NCBI RefSeq assembly: GCF_934747485.1
Contig: NZ_CAKVGN010000001.1
Coordinates: forward strand, 1 to 64,000
DNA: 64,000 bases
Direction of reading: 5' to 3'
DNA from: an uncultured Brachyspira sp.
GTDB taxonomy: Bacteria > Spirochaetota > Brachyspiria > Brachyspirales > Brachyspiraceae
Below the pieces are notes generated by a model that worked only from the letters and a program-made list of their open reading frames with translations, did not search any database and was not told the DNA's origin. Shown here piece after piece: positions 32,740 to 42,330 of this stretch. Within the stretch, counting starts at the first letter, position 1. Each line of letters opens with the position of its first letter. The position numbers and the translations under genes are program-made.

Positions 32740-34137
32740 ATGAATAATATTGTTTTTTCTATCAGCAGCAATTTTGAAAAAATGCAGAAAATATTTCTTT
32801 ATAAAGCTGCATTAATAATACTTGGAATATTTACTTATATTGCTTTGTGGATAAGAAAGTTTTTTATCTACAGCAAATACAAAAAATCTAATTCTTATAA
32901 GGCTATTGATGATTATGCAGATGATGAAATAGAGATTAAAGAAAAAGAATATTATTTGCATATAGAAAAAGAGATAGAAATATTAGGTAAAAAAATAAGC
33001 GAAGAAGATAAAAAAGAAAGGGTAAAAAAATATATAGAACAATTAAAAAAAGAAAGAAATAAAAATAAATATAAAAAGTTTAAAGAGAGCTTTACCAATT
33101 CTGCTGTATTAAGCAGTATGCTTGAGAATAAAATATTTTTTGTATATTCTATAATATTTTCTTTTCCTATGTATATTTTAATATATATATATTCTCATTG
33201 GTATATGAAGTATATATTTGAAAGACTTATGATGATGATATTTGTAATGCTTGGTGTAATTTTCTTAGTATTTACTATACTTTATATTTCGCCTATGGAT
33301 AGTGCTTTAAATATATTGGGTCAGGATGCAACAAAAGAACAGATAGAAGCTTTCAATAAATCTTATGGTCTTGATAAACCTTATATAGAACAATTATTTA
33401 ATGCTTTTAAAAATATTATTACTTTTAACTTAGGAAAATCTTATGTAGGCAATGAGGATATATTTTCAGCCATAGCGAGAAAATTTCCTGTAACTTTGTC
33501 AATATCATTTTTATCTCTTTTGCTTGCGATAATTATAGCAATACCTGCCGGTATAATTTCTTCTATAAAACAGTATTCATTATTTGATTATATTTTTATG
33601 CTTTTTGCTTTAATAGGATTATCTATACCAAATTTCTGGATAGGGTTAATACTTATATTGAATTTCTCTATTAATTTAAATTTACTTCCATCTACTTTTT
33701 CTATAGGTGATTTAAAATCATATATAATGCCTGTTATAGTATTGGGTACAGGTTTTTCAGCGAGTATAGCAAGAATGACTAGGGCTTCTATGCTTGAGAT
33801 AAAGAATGCAGATTTTGTACTTACGGCAAGAAGCAAAGGCTTAAATGAGAATGTAGTTATATTTAGGCATATTTTAAAAAACGCTTTAATACCAATAATA
33901 ACTGCTGCCGGCATGCAGTTAGGGGCTGTACTTGGTGGTGCTGCTGTTACAGAGAAGGTGTTTAACATAAGCGGTATAGGAAGCTATATAGTTGATAAGC
34001 AATTTATTCCAGATATACCTGCGGTTTTAGCGGGGGTTGTTTATGTATCTGTGGTTGTAAGCGTTGTTAATTTGGCAGTTGATATATTATATGCTTTCTT
34101 AGACCCTAGAATAAAATCTAATATGAAAAATTATTAA
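32740..34137 (+). CDS. Peptide-type ABC permease, DppB-like, with N-terminal extension
   Basis: 465 residues; the ATG at 32740 is used because the longer frame (GTG 32668) would start inside the terminator hairpin. The DppB core begins at about residue 155 (YMKYIFERLMMMIFVMLGV) and holds the EAA-type loop ADFVLTARSKGLNENVVIFRH (only partly needed for identity) and AVTEKVFNISGIG. Normal members are 305-340 residues. The extra 155 residues contain two membrane helices (about 20-38 and 132-152) around a charged helical segment (55-118, rich in Lys and Glu). The substrate is probably a peptide; nickel or other substrates are possible. Confidence 0.85.
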   Translation: MNNIVFSISSNFEKMQKIFLYKAALIILGIFTYIALWIRKFFIYSKYKKSNSYKAIDDYADDEIEIKEKEYYLHIEKEIEILGKKISEEDKKERVKKYIEQLKKERNKNKYKKFKESFTNSAVLSSMLENKIFFVYSIIFSFPMYILIYIYSHWYMKYIFERLMMMIFVMLGVIFLVFTILYISPMDSALNILGQDATKEQIEAFNKSYGLDKPYIEQLFNAFKNIITFNLGKSYVGNEDIFSAIARKFPVTLSISFLSLLLAIIIAIPAGIISSIKQYSLFDYIFMLFALIGLSIPNFWIGLILILNFSINLNLLPSTFSIGDLKSYIMPVIVLGTGFSASIARMTRASMLEIKNADFVLTARSKGLNENVVIFRHILKNALIPIITAAGMQLGAVLGGAAVTEKVFNISGIGSYIVDKQFIPDIPAVLAGVVYVSVVVSVVNLAVDILYAFLDPRIKSNMKNY

Positions 34138-34159
34138 CAGATAAAAATAGGAACTGAAT

Positions 34160-35656
34160 ATGGATTATAAAAAACAATTAGAAGAGAGTAAGTTTATTAA
34201 ATTTAGAGAGTACAGTTCTCTTAATTTTGCAGTAGGGGCTTCTTTATTTGTAGGAGTTGTTATACTATTATTTTCTGTAGATTTTACTAAAAAGAGTTTT
34301 AATATTTACACTATTTCAGCGGCATTATTATATTTTATTTCAGCTTTAATTTCATACTTGGTATTGATAAAATTAAAAAAAGATGTAAAAGCTAATAATG
34401 ATATATCTTCTTCTACAAGAAAATTGGGTTTTCTTCTTATAGCTTTTTTAGTATCTGCAAATATTTTTGTAGCTTCTTCTGGTTTTCATTTGATAACAAA
34501 GAAAAAAAAGCTTGAGTATATACTTATATTCGAGGCTTTTTTGGTTAATATAGCTATTATATTTGTATCAAGCATTAATTTATTTAAAGAAGTTTTGCCT
34601 GACAATTTTTATTTTGGCATAATAATTTTAATATTAGTTTCATTATTTTTTATATTATCAATGTATTTAATTTCAATAAAAGAAATAAAACAAAATAAGA
34701 AGCTTTTTTATTTTATTTCTGCAATATGTATTTTAACTATACTCATTGGAAATATATTTTCATTTTTAGCAGGCATTACTATGATATTAAAAATTATTCA
34801 TAAAGATGATGATATATCTATAGAGTTTGTTGATATATTATATAGAGTTTTTAGAAATGAAATGGCTGTAATAGGAATGTTTTTTGTAATATTTTTATTT
34901 GCCTTATCAATAATGAGTACATTTACTTTTAATTATGCTGATGCTATAGAAAACAATTATACTGCTTTGCTTCAAACACCTTCTTTAATATATCCATTTG
35001 GTACGGATAATTATGGAAGAGATGTTTTCAGCAGAATAGTATTTGGTGCCAGAATATCTCTTATAATAGGTGTGATATCCACACTCATACCTATAGTAGT
35101 TGGCGGAGTTTTAGGAGCTTTGTCTGGATATTATAAGGGAAAGGCTGATAACATTATAATGAGAGTATTGGATATATTATATTCTGTACCAAGCATACTT
35201 CTTGCTATAGCCATTATTGCTGTTTTTGGTGCTAATGTTTTTGTATTGATAATAGCTCTTAGTATTAGTGCTATACCGAGTTATGCGAGAACTGTGAGAG
35301 CTAGTGTAATATCGGTATCTAATATGGAGTTTATAGAAGCGGCTAAGGCATTGGGGGCTAATAATTTTGTTATTATTTATAAGCATATAGTGCCTAATGT
35401 ACTTTCTCCTGTAATTGTTAGAATGTCTTTGGATATAGGTTCTGCTGTTTTATCTACAAGCGGTTTAAGCTTTTTGGGTTTAGGAATAGAGCCTCATATA
35501 CCGGAATGGGGAAATATATTGAAGATAGGAAGTGTTTATTTGGAAACTAATCCTTATATAGCTATATTTCCGGGTTTAGCAATTATATTTATGGTTCTTG
35601 CTTTTAACTTTTTGGGTGATGGACTTAGAGATGCATTAGACCCTAAAATGAAATAA
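34160..35656 (+). CDS. Peptide-type ABC permease, DppC-like, with long membrane extension
   Basis: 498 residues against about 280-310 for the family. The DppC core starts near residue 230 (RVFRNEMAVIGMFF) and includes YPFGTDNYGRDVFSRIVFGARIS, shown here in part only: PFGTDNYGRDVFSRIV, the EAA loop MEFIEAAKALGANN, and GLSFLGLGIEPHIPEWG. Residues 1-229 form about six additional membrane segments with no recognised domain. AGGAACTG precedes the ATG. The extension is in frame with the core and no stop or frameshift is seen. Confidence 0.85.
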   Translation: MDYKKQLEESKFIKFREYSSLNFAVGASLFVGVVILLFSVDFTKKSFNIYTISAALLYFISALISYLVLIKLKKDVKANNDISSSTRKLGFLLIAFLVSANIFVASSGFHLITKKKKLEYILIFEAFLVNIAIIFVSSINLFKEVLPDNFYFGIIILILVSLFFILSMYLISIKEIKQNKKLFYFISAICILTILIGNIFSFLAGITMILKIIHKDDDISIEFVDILYRVFRNEMAVIGMFFVIFLFALSIMSTFTFNYADAIENNYTALLQTPSLIYPFGTDNYGRDVFSRIVFGARISLIIGVISTLIPIVVGGVLGALSGYYKGKADNIIMRVLDILYSVPSILLAIAIIAVFGANVFVLIIALSISAIPSYARTVRASVISVSNMEFIEAAKALGANNFVIIYKHIVPNVLSPVIVRMSLDIGSAVLSTSGLSFLGLGIEPHIPEWGNILKIGSVYLETNPYIAIFPGLAIIFMVLAFNFLGDGLRDALDPKMK

Positions 35657-35687
35657 CAAAACAAATAAAAATTAAGAGTTGCCTATT

Positions 35688-36644
35688 ATGAAAGATATAT
35701 TAGAAATAAAAAATTTGCATGTACATTACATTAAAGAAGATGAAACAGTAAAGGCGGTAAATGGCATAAACTTATCTCTCAAAAAAGGGGAGAGTATAGG
35801 AATAGTTGGAGAAACTGGTGCTGGAAAAACTACTATGGCTTTATCTGTAATGGGGTTAATTCCATATCCTCCGGGAATTATTATGGACGGAGAGATAATT
35901 TATGAAGATAAAAATATAATAGAATGCAGTGCAAAAGAGTATCAGCAAATAAGGGGAAACGGAATCTCTATGATATTTCAAGACCCTATGACTGCATTAA
36001 ATCCTGCTATGACAGTTGAAAAACAGTTAATGGAAGTTTTGGATAGTCATAAAAGTAATATGAGTAAGGGCGAGAAGCTTGATACTATTATAGAACTTCT
36101 TGAATTGGTGGGCGTTCAAAGAGATAGATTAAAAGAATATCCTCATCAATTTTCCGGCGGTATGAAGCAGAGGGTTGTTATTGCTATGTCTTTGCTTTTA
36201 AAACCTAAAATACTAATAGCTGATGAGCCTACTACTGCTTTAGATGTAACCATACAGGCACAGGTGTTAAATATAATAAATAATCTTAAAGAAAAATTTG
36301 ACATGTCTCTTATTCTTATTACGCATGATTTGGGTGTTGTGGCAGAAGTTTGTGATAGAGTTTTTATAATGTATGCGGGGGAGATTGTTGAAAGCGGTTC
36401 TGTTAAAGAAGTTTATTTAAATACAAAGCACCCATATACCAAAGGATTATTTAATTCTATACCAAGGCTTGATGTTGATAACGAGAGGCTCATACCTATA
36501 GAGGGTGATATGGTTAATCCTGCCGATTTGCCAAGCGGATGTTATTTTAATCCTAGGTGTAAATATAAAAAAGATATATGTATAGAGAAGAAGCCTAATA
36601 TAATGGGCAATGAGCATCAATATAAATGTCATTTTAATTTTTAA
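35688..36644 (+). CDS. Peptide-type ABC ATPase, DppD-like
   Basis: 318 residues from the ATG at 35688 (AAGAG 10 bases upstream; a TTG 9 bases earlier is less likely). ABC ATPase with Walker A GETGAGKTT, Q-loop ISMIFQDPM, signature FSGGMKQR, Walker B ILIADEPTTAL and switch His in ILITHDLG. The C-terminal oligopeptide domain has the Cys-containing GCYFNPRCKYKKDIC motif, which in related transporters binds an iron-sulphur cluster. It pairs with the next ATPase to power the importer. Confidence 0.95.
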   Translation: MKDILEIKNLHVHYIKEDETVKAVNGINLSLKKGESIGIVGETGAGKTTMALSVMGLIPYPPGIIMDGEIIYEDKNIIECSAKEYQQIRGNGISMIFQDPMTALNPAMTVEKQLMEVLDSHKSNMSKGEKLDTIIELLELVGVQRDRLKEYPHQFSGGMKQRVVIAMSLLLKPKILIADEPTTALDVTIQAQVLNIINNLKEKFDMSLILITHDLGVVAEVCDRVFIMYAGEIVESGSVKEVYLNTKHPYTKGLFNSIPRLDVDNERLIPIEGDMVNPADLPSGCYFNPRCKYKKDICIEKKPNIMGNEHQYKCHFNF

Positions 36645-36656
36645 GGGAAGTTATTT

Positions 36657-37595
36657 ATGTTTATTGAAACTAAGAATCTATATAAATATTTTGATACGCC
36701 GAAGGGTAAATTGCATGCTGTTGATAATGTTAATTTGAGCATAAAAGAGGGTGAAACGCTTGGAGTTGTGGGAGAGTCCGGCTGCGGAAAAAGCACTTTG
36801 GGAAGGGTGATTTTGAGATTGCATGAGGCTGACAGCGGTAATATATATTATAACGGCATGGATATAACTAAATTAAATAATGATGATATGAGAAAAATGC
36901 GAAGATTCATGCAGATAATATTTCAAGACCCTTATTCATCTTTAAATCCAAGATATACAGTAGCAGAGATAATTTCTGAGCCTTTAAGTTTTTTTAAGAT
37001 ATATGATAATGCGAGAGATAGAAAAGCAAGGGTTGAAGAGATTATGGATATAGTAGGTCTTAGTAAGAGAAGCTATAATATGTATCCGCATGAGTTCGAT
37101 GGCGGAAGAAGACAGAGAATAGTTATAGCAAGAACTTTATCTATTAATCCAAAGTTTATAGTTTGCGATGAGCCGGTTAGTGCTTTAGATGTTTCAATAC
37201 AGGCACAAATAATTAATTTACTTATGGACTTGCAAAAAGAATTAAAATTAACTTATATGTTTATATCTCATGATTTATCTGTTATAAAACATATATCAAA
37301 TAATATATCGGTTATGTATTTGGGTGAGATAATAGAAAGCTGCGATAAAAAAACTTTGTTTGAAAATCCTAAACACCCATACACTAAAGCATTGCTTTCA
37401 GCCATTCCAACTGTTGATGTAAATAAGAAAAAGGATAGGATATTGCTTAGGGGGGAAGTTACTTCTCCTATAAATCCTAAAAAAGGATGCAGATTTTATA
37501 ATAGATGTCCTTATGCTGAAGATAGCTGTTTGTATGATAATGTAAAATTAAGAGATATTGGAAATAATCATTTGGTTTCATGTATAAAAAGTTAG
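36657..37595 (+). CDS. Peptide-type ABC ATPase, DppF-like
   Basis: 312 residues, second ATPase of the importer. Walker A GESGCGKST, Q-loop QIIFQDPYSSLNPR, Walker B FIVCDEPVSALD, switch His in FISHDLS, and the C-terminal GCRFYNRCPYAEDSC cysteine motif. The ABC signature reads FDGGRRQR, with Asp in place of the usual Ser and Arg in place of Gln; this variant is seen in other OppF-type proteins, so the site may act asymmetrically with the canonical one of DppD. It ends the importer operon. Confidence 0.94.
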   Translation: MFIETKNLYKYFDTPKGKLHAVDNVNLSIKEGETLGVVGESGCGKSTLGRVILRLHEADSGNIYYNGMDITKLNNDDMRKMRRFMQIIFQDPYSSLNPRYTVAEIISEPLSFFKIYDNARDRKARVEEIMDIVGLSKRSYNMYPHEFDGGRRQRIVIARTLSINPKFIVCDEPVSALDVSIQAQIINLLMDLQKELKLTYMFISHDLSVIKHISNNISVMYLGEIIESCDKKTLFENPKHPYTKALLSAIPTVDVNKKKDRILLRGEVTSPINPKKGCRFYNRCPYAEDSCLYDNVKLRDIGNNHLVSCIKS

Positions 37596-37603
37596 GTTTA
37601 AAT

Positions 37604-38092
37604 ATGGGTTCTAAAGAAGAAATTTATAATATTTTGAAAGAGAATAATATCCATTATGAAGCAGTTGAGCATAAAGCAGTTTATACTATGGAAGATATGC
37701 TTGAGCTTGAACTTGATAAAAAAGGAAGAATAATAAAAAATATTTTTTTGTTTTGCAGAAAAACAAAGAGATATTTTTTAGTAATAATGGAAGAATCTAA
37801 AAGACTTAATTTGAAGGATTTAAGTTCAAAATTGCAGGCAAAGCTTACATTTGCAAGTGAAGAAGATTTGAATAAATATCTTAATTTAAGTAAGGGAGCA
37901 GTATCACCTTTAGGTATTTTATATGATAAAGAGGGAATAGTTAATTTAGTGGCAGATAGAGAGTTAGTGCTTCCGGAAACTAATATAATAGGAATTCATC
38001 CATGCGATAACACTGCTACTGTTTTTCTTGAGTATAGAGATTTAATAAAATTAATAAATAATAAAAATAATATAGAAATCATAGATATTTAA
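37604..38092 (+). CDS. YbaK/ProX-type aminoacyl-tRNA deacylase
   Basis: 162 residues of the YbaK/PrdX editing family, free-standing proteins that hydrolyse mischarged tRNAs (often Ala-tRNA-Pro). Family features: IHYEAVEHKAVYTMEDML at the start (partly), IIKNIFLFCRKTKRYFLVIM, SKGAVSPLGILYD and the closing NIIGIHPCDNTATVFL. The ATG at 37604 is preferred to 37580, which would overlap the ATPase gene; neither has a clear ribosome binding site, so coupling to the upstream gene is likely. Confidence 0.87.
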   Translation: MGSKEEIYNILKENNIHYEAVEHKAVYTMEDMLELELDKKGRIIKNIFLFCRKTKRYFLVIMEESKRLNLKDLSSKLQAKLTFASEEDLNKYLNLSKGAVSPLGILYDKEGIVNLVADRELVLPETNIIGIHPCDNTATVFLEYRDLIKLINNKNNIEIIDI

Positions 38093-38153
38093 AACATTAT
38101 CAGGTTTTTTAAAAACATAATTACTTCAGTATATACTTAAAATTTTTAGTTTT

Positions 38154-38852
38154 CTATTTGTTTTTAAAAAAATTATTTAAAATTTCTTTTTCTTTAATCC
38201 AATTAGGAATATAAAGACTAACAATATTATAAAATCTTTTACTATGATTGGCTTCTATTAAATGTGCTAATTCATGAACTACTATATATTCTAATGAATG
38301 AACTGGGTATTTCATAAGCTCTAAATTAAAAGTTATATGCCTTTTTGAAACATCGCATGAACCCCATTTGCTCTTAAGTTTTTTTACACTAAATGAATTT
38401 ATTTCTAAATCCATGATACTGCAATATTTTTTTAATAATTCTTCAAATAATTTTAAAGCTTCTTTTTTATACCATATATCAAGCAAATTATGTTTTCTTC
38501 GTATATCAATATTTTTGAACTCATCTTTTTCTTTTAGATTGGCATGCATATATATTATATTTCTATCCAATATAATATCTTCTTTTCTATTTTGTAATAC
38601 TCTTAATATATATCTTCTGCCTAAATAATAAATTTCATCGCCGCTTACTAATTCTTTTTTGCTTATATCATAAATGTTTTTTTCTCTTAATTCTTTTTTC
38701 TTCTCTTCTATCCAATCTTTTCTTTTTTCTATAAGCTCATATATGTATTCTTTACTCACTCTTTTAGGAGCAGTTACATATATATTAAAATCTTCTTTCA
38801 CTCTTATATAAATATTTTTTATTTTTTTATATTCTATTATTATATCGCTCAT
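38154..38852 (-). CDS. YgjP-type M48-like metallopeptidase (DUF45)
   Basis: 232 residues of the YgjP/COG1451 family. The zinc motif is HELAHLIEANH: HExxH plus a third His six residues on; WGSCDVSKRHITFNLELM is the characteristic segment before it. It starts 7 bp after the hsdR stop on the same strand. Such peptidase genes are known to accompany type I restriction loci and a role in regulating the restriction complex has been proposed; the target is unknown. Confidence 0.85.
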   Translation of the reverse strand: MSDIIIEYKKIKNIYIRVKEDFNIYVTAPKRVSKEYIYELIEKRKDWIEEKKKELREKNIYDISKKELVSGDEIYYLGRRYILRVLQNRKEDIILDRNIIYMHANLKEKDEFKNIDIRRKHNLLDIWYKKEALKLFEELLKKYCSIMDLEINSFSVKKLKSKWGSCDVSKRHITFNLELMKYPVHSLEYIVVHELAHLIEANHSKRFYNIVSLYIPNWIKEKEILNNFFKNK

Positions 38853-38859
38853 TTATAAT

Positions 38860-41800
38860 CTACTTTATTTTTTTATCGCTGTAATTAGAGTATATATTTA
38901 AACCTATATGAACTAAAATATATAAAAATTCTCTCATTTCTTGACCTGTTATTTTTTCTATTTTTTTATCATTTTCTAATTCAAATAATTTATCATCTAT
39001 ATTACTCTCTATATTTATTCTTATATGTTCCATGTTTTGCCAATCTGGAATACTGCTTTTATCTTTAAATAATTTGTCTACAAACAAAGAGAAATCTATT
39101 AATATATTTTCATCTTCAATATATTTCTTAGAATTGTCATAAACGCTTCTAGCACATTTATTATCTCTTATAGATTCATCATATTTAATATTTTCTTTTT
39201 CGTTTTTGCCTTTAATTGTAAGTGCTATTTCTTGAGCTAATTCTAATTTTTCTTCTGAGGTTATTCTGTTGTTTTTATAATCATTTATTATTTCATCTAT
39301 TCTTTCAGATAATCTTTTATATAGCTCTGGATTTTCTTCTAATATTTCTTTTAAAGTATTTTTTGAAGCATTTAATATTGCATCTGCTTTATCTTCTAAT
39401 TCTAAACTATTTATCTCTTCATCAAAATTATAATCAAATATATTTGGAATCTTTGTTAAAACTTTTACGTTATCTTCTACTCCTATAAATTCATCATATA
39501 ATTTTTGCATTTTAGATTCATATTCTGCAAAATTAATATTTTCATTATATTTATTTCTTAAGCGATTTCTTAATATTACGCATAATTTAAATAAGTTTTT
39601 ATATTTTGATATTTCTTCACTATCAAGACCATTAACAAATTGCTCGCTAAACTGACATATATTCAATACTTTTGAATAATTTAAAAATAATTTTGTAAAT
39701 TTTTCTCTTTCTGCTTTTTCTATCAAAACACTAACACATTTATCTAAAGCATCATTTTCATCTAAAAGCTGAGGTAAGAAAGCTGTTAATTCATTGTATG
39801 AGTTTTCTAATTCTTCAATTTGTTCTTTTATATCAAAAACTGTGTCTTCAATATCTTCTAAATCATAATTAGCAAGCCTGTCATAAGCATTAAAAGCCTC
39901 GCCCAAATTTTGAAATAGCCCTCTATAATCTATTAACACTCCAAAACCTTTACCTTCATGAGTTCTATTTACTCTCGCTATTGCCTGAAGAAGACCATGA
40001 TCTTTTAAGTATTTATCTATATATAAAACTTGTGCAGTAGGGGCATCAAATCCTGTAAGAAGTTTGTCTACTACTATTAATATATCTAAATCTCCTCTTT
40101 TGAATTTCTCTATCATTTTTTCTTGATAATTTTTATCATCTTTATAATCTTTGTATAATTTTTTAGCTTCGTTTATAACATATTTTTTTTGCTCAGTATT
40201 TGCATTTCTGTCATCATCTTCTGATATTATCACTGCTGTAGTAAGAGCATTTTTTTTATCAAATATTTCTTTTACCCTCATAGCTTCAAATTTAGAACCT
40301 ACAGCAAACATAGCATTAAATTTTGTGTTTTTTAAGTTTTTATTATAATGTTCTATAATATCATCTACAATATTTTCTAATACTTCATAACTAATTAATA
40401 TTCTGCCGCCTCTAATATTTCTTTTGAATATTTTTTTTTCTTCATCGGTATCTGCACATTCTTCTAATATAGCATCATATTCATTATCCATAGCTTCTTT
40501 ATCTTTTATCATTATCTTTGGAAGCCTGCTTTCATAATATAAAGGAACTATTACTTCATCTTTTAAAGCATCTCTTATTGTATATGTGTCTATAAATCCT
40601 CCGAATTTCTTTGCAGTGCTTTTTTCTGATTTGTAAAGCGGTGTTCCAGTAAAACCTATATAACATGCATTAGGAAATACTTTTCTCATCTTATCTGCAA
40701 AATCTCCGTATTGTGTTCTATGACTTTCATCAACCAATATAAATATATCTGGAGAATCTACTACCACTCTTTTATCAAATACATTTTCAAATTTATTTAT
40801 TATTGTAGTTATTATTGTTGCTCCTTCTTTTATTAGATTTATTAAACCAGTACCTGTTTTTGCTCTTTTTACTGATATGCCTGTGTCATTGAAAGTTTTT
40901 TCTATTTGTTTGTCTAATTCTATTCTGTCGGTAACTACTACTATTTTTGAGCCTTTAATTTTTCTTGATATTATTTTTGTAAGCATAGACATTATAAGGC
41001 TCTTTCCGCTTCCCTGTGTATGCCATACAACGCCGCCTTCTCTTTTGCCTTCATCATTAGTTTGCTCTATTCTTTCCATTATCTTTTTTATGGCAAAATA
41101 TTGATTGTATCGAGCTACTTTTTTTATTCCATTATCAAAAATTATAAAATATTCTAATATGTCTAAAAATCTTTCTTTTTGAAAAAATGAATATAATGTT
41201 ATATCTATGTCGTTTATAATTCTGTCTTTTATAATTTCTTTTATTTCTTTTTGTATTCTACTTTCTTCATTTTTTATTAAAGCATCTTTTGATTTATTGT
41301 AATCATACTGCTCTTTATCTTTCCATACAGCATAAAACTTTGATGTTGTTCCTAAGGTGCCGTACTTTACTTTATCATCATTAGCACATATTAATAATTG
41401 TGTGAACTTAAATAAATTAGGTATTTCGTTTTGCTCCTGATTTCTAATCATCTGAGTAATTGCTTCTTCAACATTAACAACAGCATTTTTTAATTCTATC
41501 ACCGCTATTGGTATGCCGTTAATAAATACAACTAAATCGGGTCTTCTTGTTTTTATTTTTTCATCTATTGCATTTCTATTTACTTCAAACTCTTCTGTAA
41601 TGTGAAATACATTGTTTTCTATGTTTTTAAAATCTATATAATTTATAGAAAAGCTGTCTTGTTTATCTCCTATTTTTTCTACGTATGATTCACCTTCTAT
41701 AAGTTTTGAAGTTATTTTTTCATTTGCAGTTGAACTGCCTTTTATTAATGTAAAATCTAAATCTTCTATAGCCTTTTTTATATTATTTATAGAAAATGCA

Positions 41801-41994
41801 TATTTCTTATCCCTAAATAAAAAATAATTAAAGTTTGTCATTCTCTCTTCTAAAATATTTTTAAGCAGCACATTATTAAGATTATTATCTCTTTCTTTTA
41901 GGGCTTCTTCTTTAGTTAAATATTTATATCCAAGTTTTTTAAAGAGTTCAATAACTTTATCTTGTAAAAATCTTTCGCTGTGTTGTTTAGTCAT
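38860..41994 (-). CDS. hsdR: Type I restriction enzyme subunit R (HsdR)
   Basis: Motor and nuclease subunit of the type I complex, 1044 residues, full length. The N-terminal PD-(D/E)xK nuclease reads RPDLVVFINGIPIAVIELK (Asp and Glu-x-Lys). The SF2 motor follows: WHTQGSGKSLIM (Walker A, about residue 327), LVDESHRTQ (DEAD-like), GFTGTPL and LLTGFDAPTAQVLY. A helical C-terminal region of about 300 residues contacts HsdM. It cleaves unmodified DNA after ATP-driven translocation. Separated from hsdM by 336 bp with a repeat, and followed closely by the metallopeptidase gene. Confidence 0.95.
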   Translation of the reverse strand: MTKQHSERFLQDKVIELFKKLGYKYLTKEEALKERDNNLNNVLLKNILEERMTNFNYFLFRDKKYAFSINNIKKAIEDLDFTLIKGSSTANEKITSKLIEGESYVEKIGDKQDSFSINYIDFKNIENNVFHITEEFEVNRNAIDEKIKTRRPDLVVFINGIPIAVIELKNAVVNVEEAITQMIRNQEQNEIPNLFKFTQLLICANDDKVKYGTLGTTSKFYAVWKDKEQYDYNKSKDALIKNEESRIQKEIKEIIKDRIINDIDITLYSFFQKERFLDILEYFIIFDNGIKKVARYNQYFAIKKIMERIEQTNDEGKREGGVVWHTQGSGKSLIMSMLTKIISRKIKGSKIVVVTDRIELDKQIEKTFNDTGISVKRAKTGTGLINLIKEGATIITTIINKFENVFDKRVVVDSPDIFILVDESHRTQYGDFADKMRKVFPNACYIGFTGTPLYKSEKSTAKKFGGFIDTYTIRDALKDEVIVPLYYESRLPKIMIKDKEAMDNEYDAILEECADTDEEKKIFKRNIRGGRILISYEVLENIVDDIIEHYNKNLKNTKFNAMFAVGSKFEAMRVKEIFDKKNALTTAVIISEDDDRNANTEQKKYVINEAKKLYKDYKDDKNYQEKMIEKFKRGDLDILIVVDKLLTGFDAPTAQVLYIDKYLKDHGLLQAIARVNRTHEGKGFGVLIDYRGLFQNLGEAFNAYDRLANYDLEDIEDTVFDIKEQIEELENSYNELTAFLPQLLDENDALDKCVSVLIEKAEREKFTKLFLNYSKVLNICQFSEQFVNGLDSEEISKYKNLFKLCVILRNRLRNKYNENINFAEYESKMQKLYDEFIGVEDNVKVLTKIPNIFDYNFDEEINSLELEDKADAILNASKNTLKEILEENPELYKRLSERIDEIINDYKNNRITSEEKLELAQEIALTIKGKNEKENIKYDESIRDNKCARSVYDNSKKYIEDENILIDFSLFVDKLFKDKSSIPDWQNMEHIRINIESNIDDKLFELENDKKIEKITGQEMREFLYILVHIGLNIYSNYSDKKIK

Positions 41995-42330
41995 GTTAGC
42001 TCCTTAAACAGTAATGAATAAAATTAAATTTATTTTAGTTTTTGTATATTTGCGGGGACTAGCCCCCGTAACCTCAATTCTTTTTCCCGCCGCAAAAAGA
42101 ACCAAAAAGTGCAAATAAACAATAATATCAATCATAGTTATATATAAGATAAATTATTAAAATGTAGCCTTTTTGCTTCTTTGTGGCAATACCGAAGGCA
42201 CTTCCTACGGTCGCAAAAGAACTGAGGGCGTGGGGCAAAGCTGCCACAGATAAAAAACTTAAAAAATATTCTTCTAACAAAAGGCAATCACTCCAACATA
42301 TTCTATTATAAAATTTTCATTTCAGCAACT
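41995..42330. repeat. Composite intergenic hairpin repeat, copy 5, between hsdM and hsdR
   Basis: Repeat at about 42050-42250. It shows GGGGACTAGCCCC at the left end, module B (TTTTTCCCGCCGC, AAGAACCAAAAAGTGCAAA), and module C (GTAGCCTTTTTGCTTCTTTG ... AAAAGAACTG, GGGGCAAAG). The C loop contains an extra GAAGGCACTTCCTACGGTCGC. Flanking 42251-42330 is AT-rich without a gene. Confidence 0.6.
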
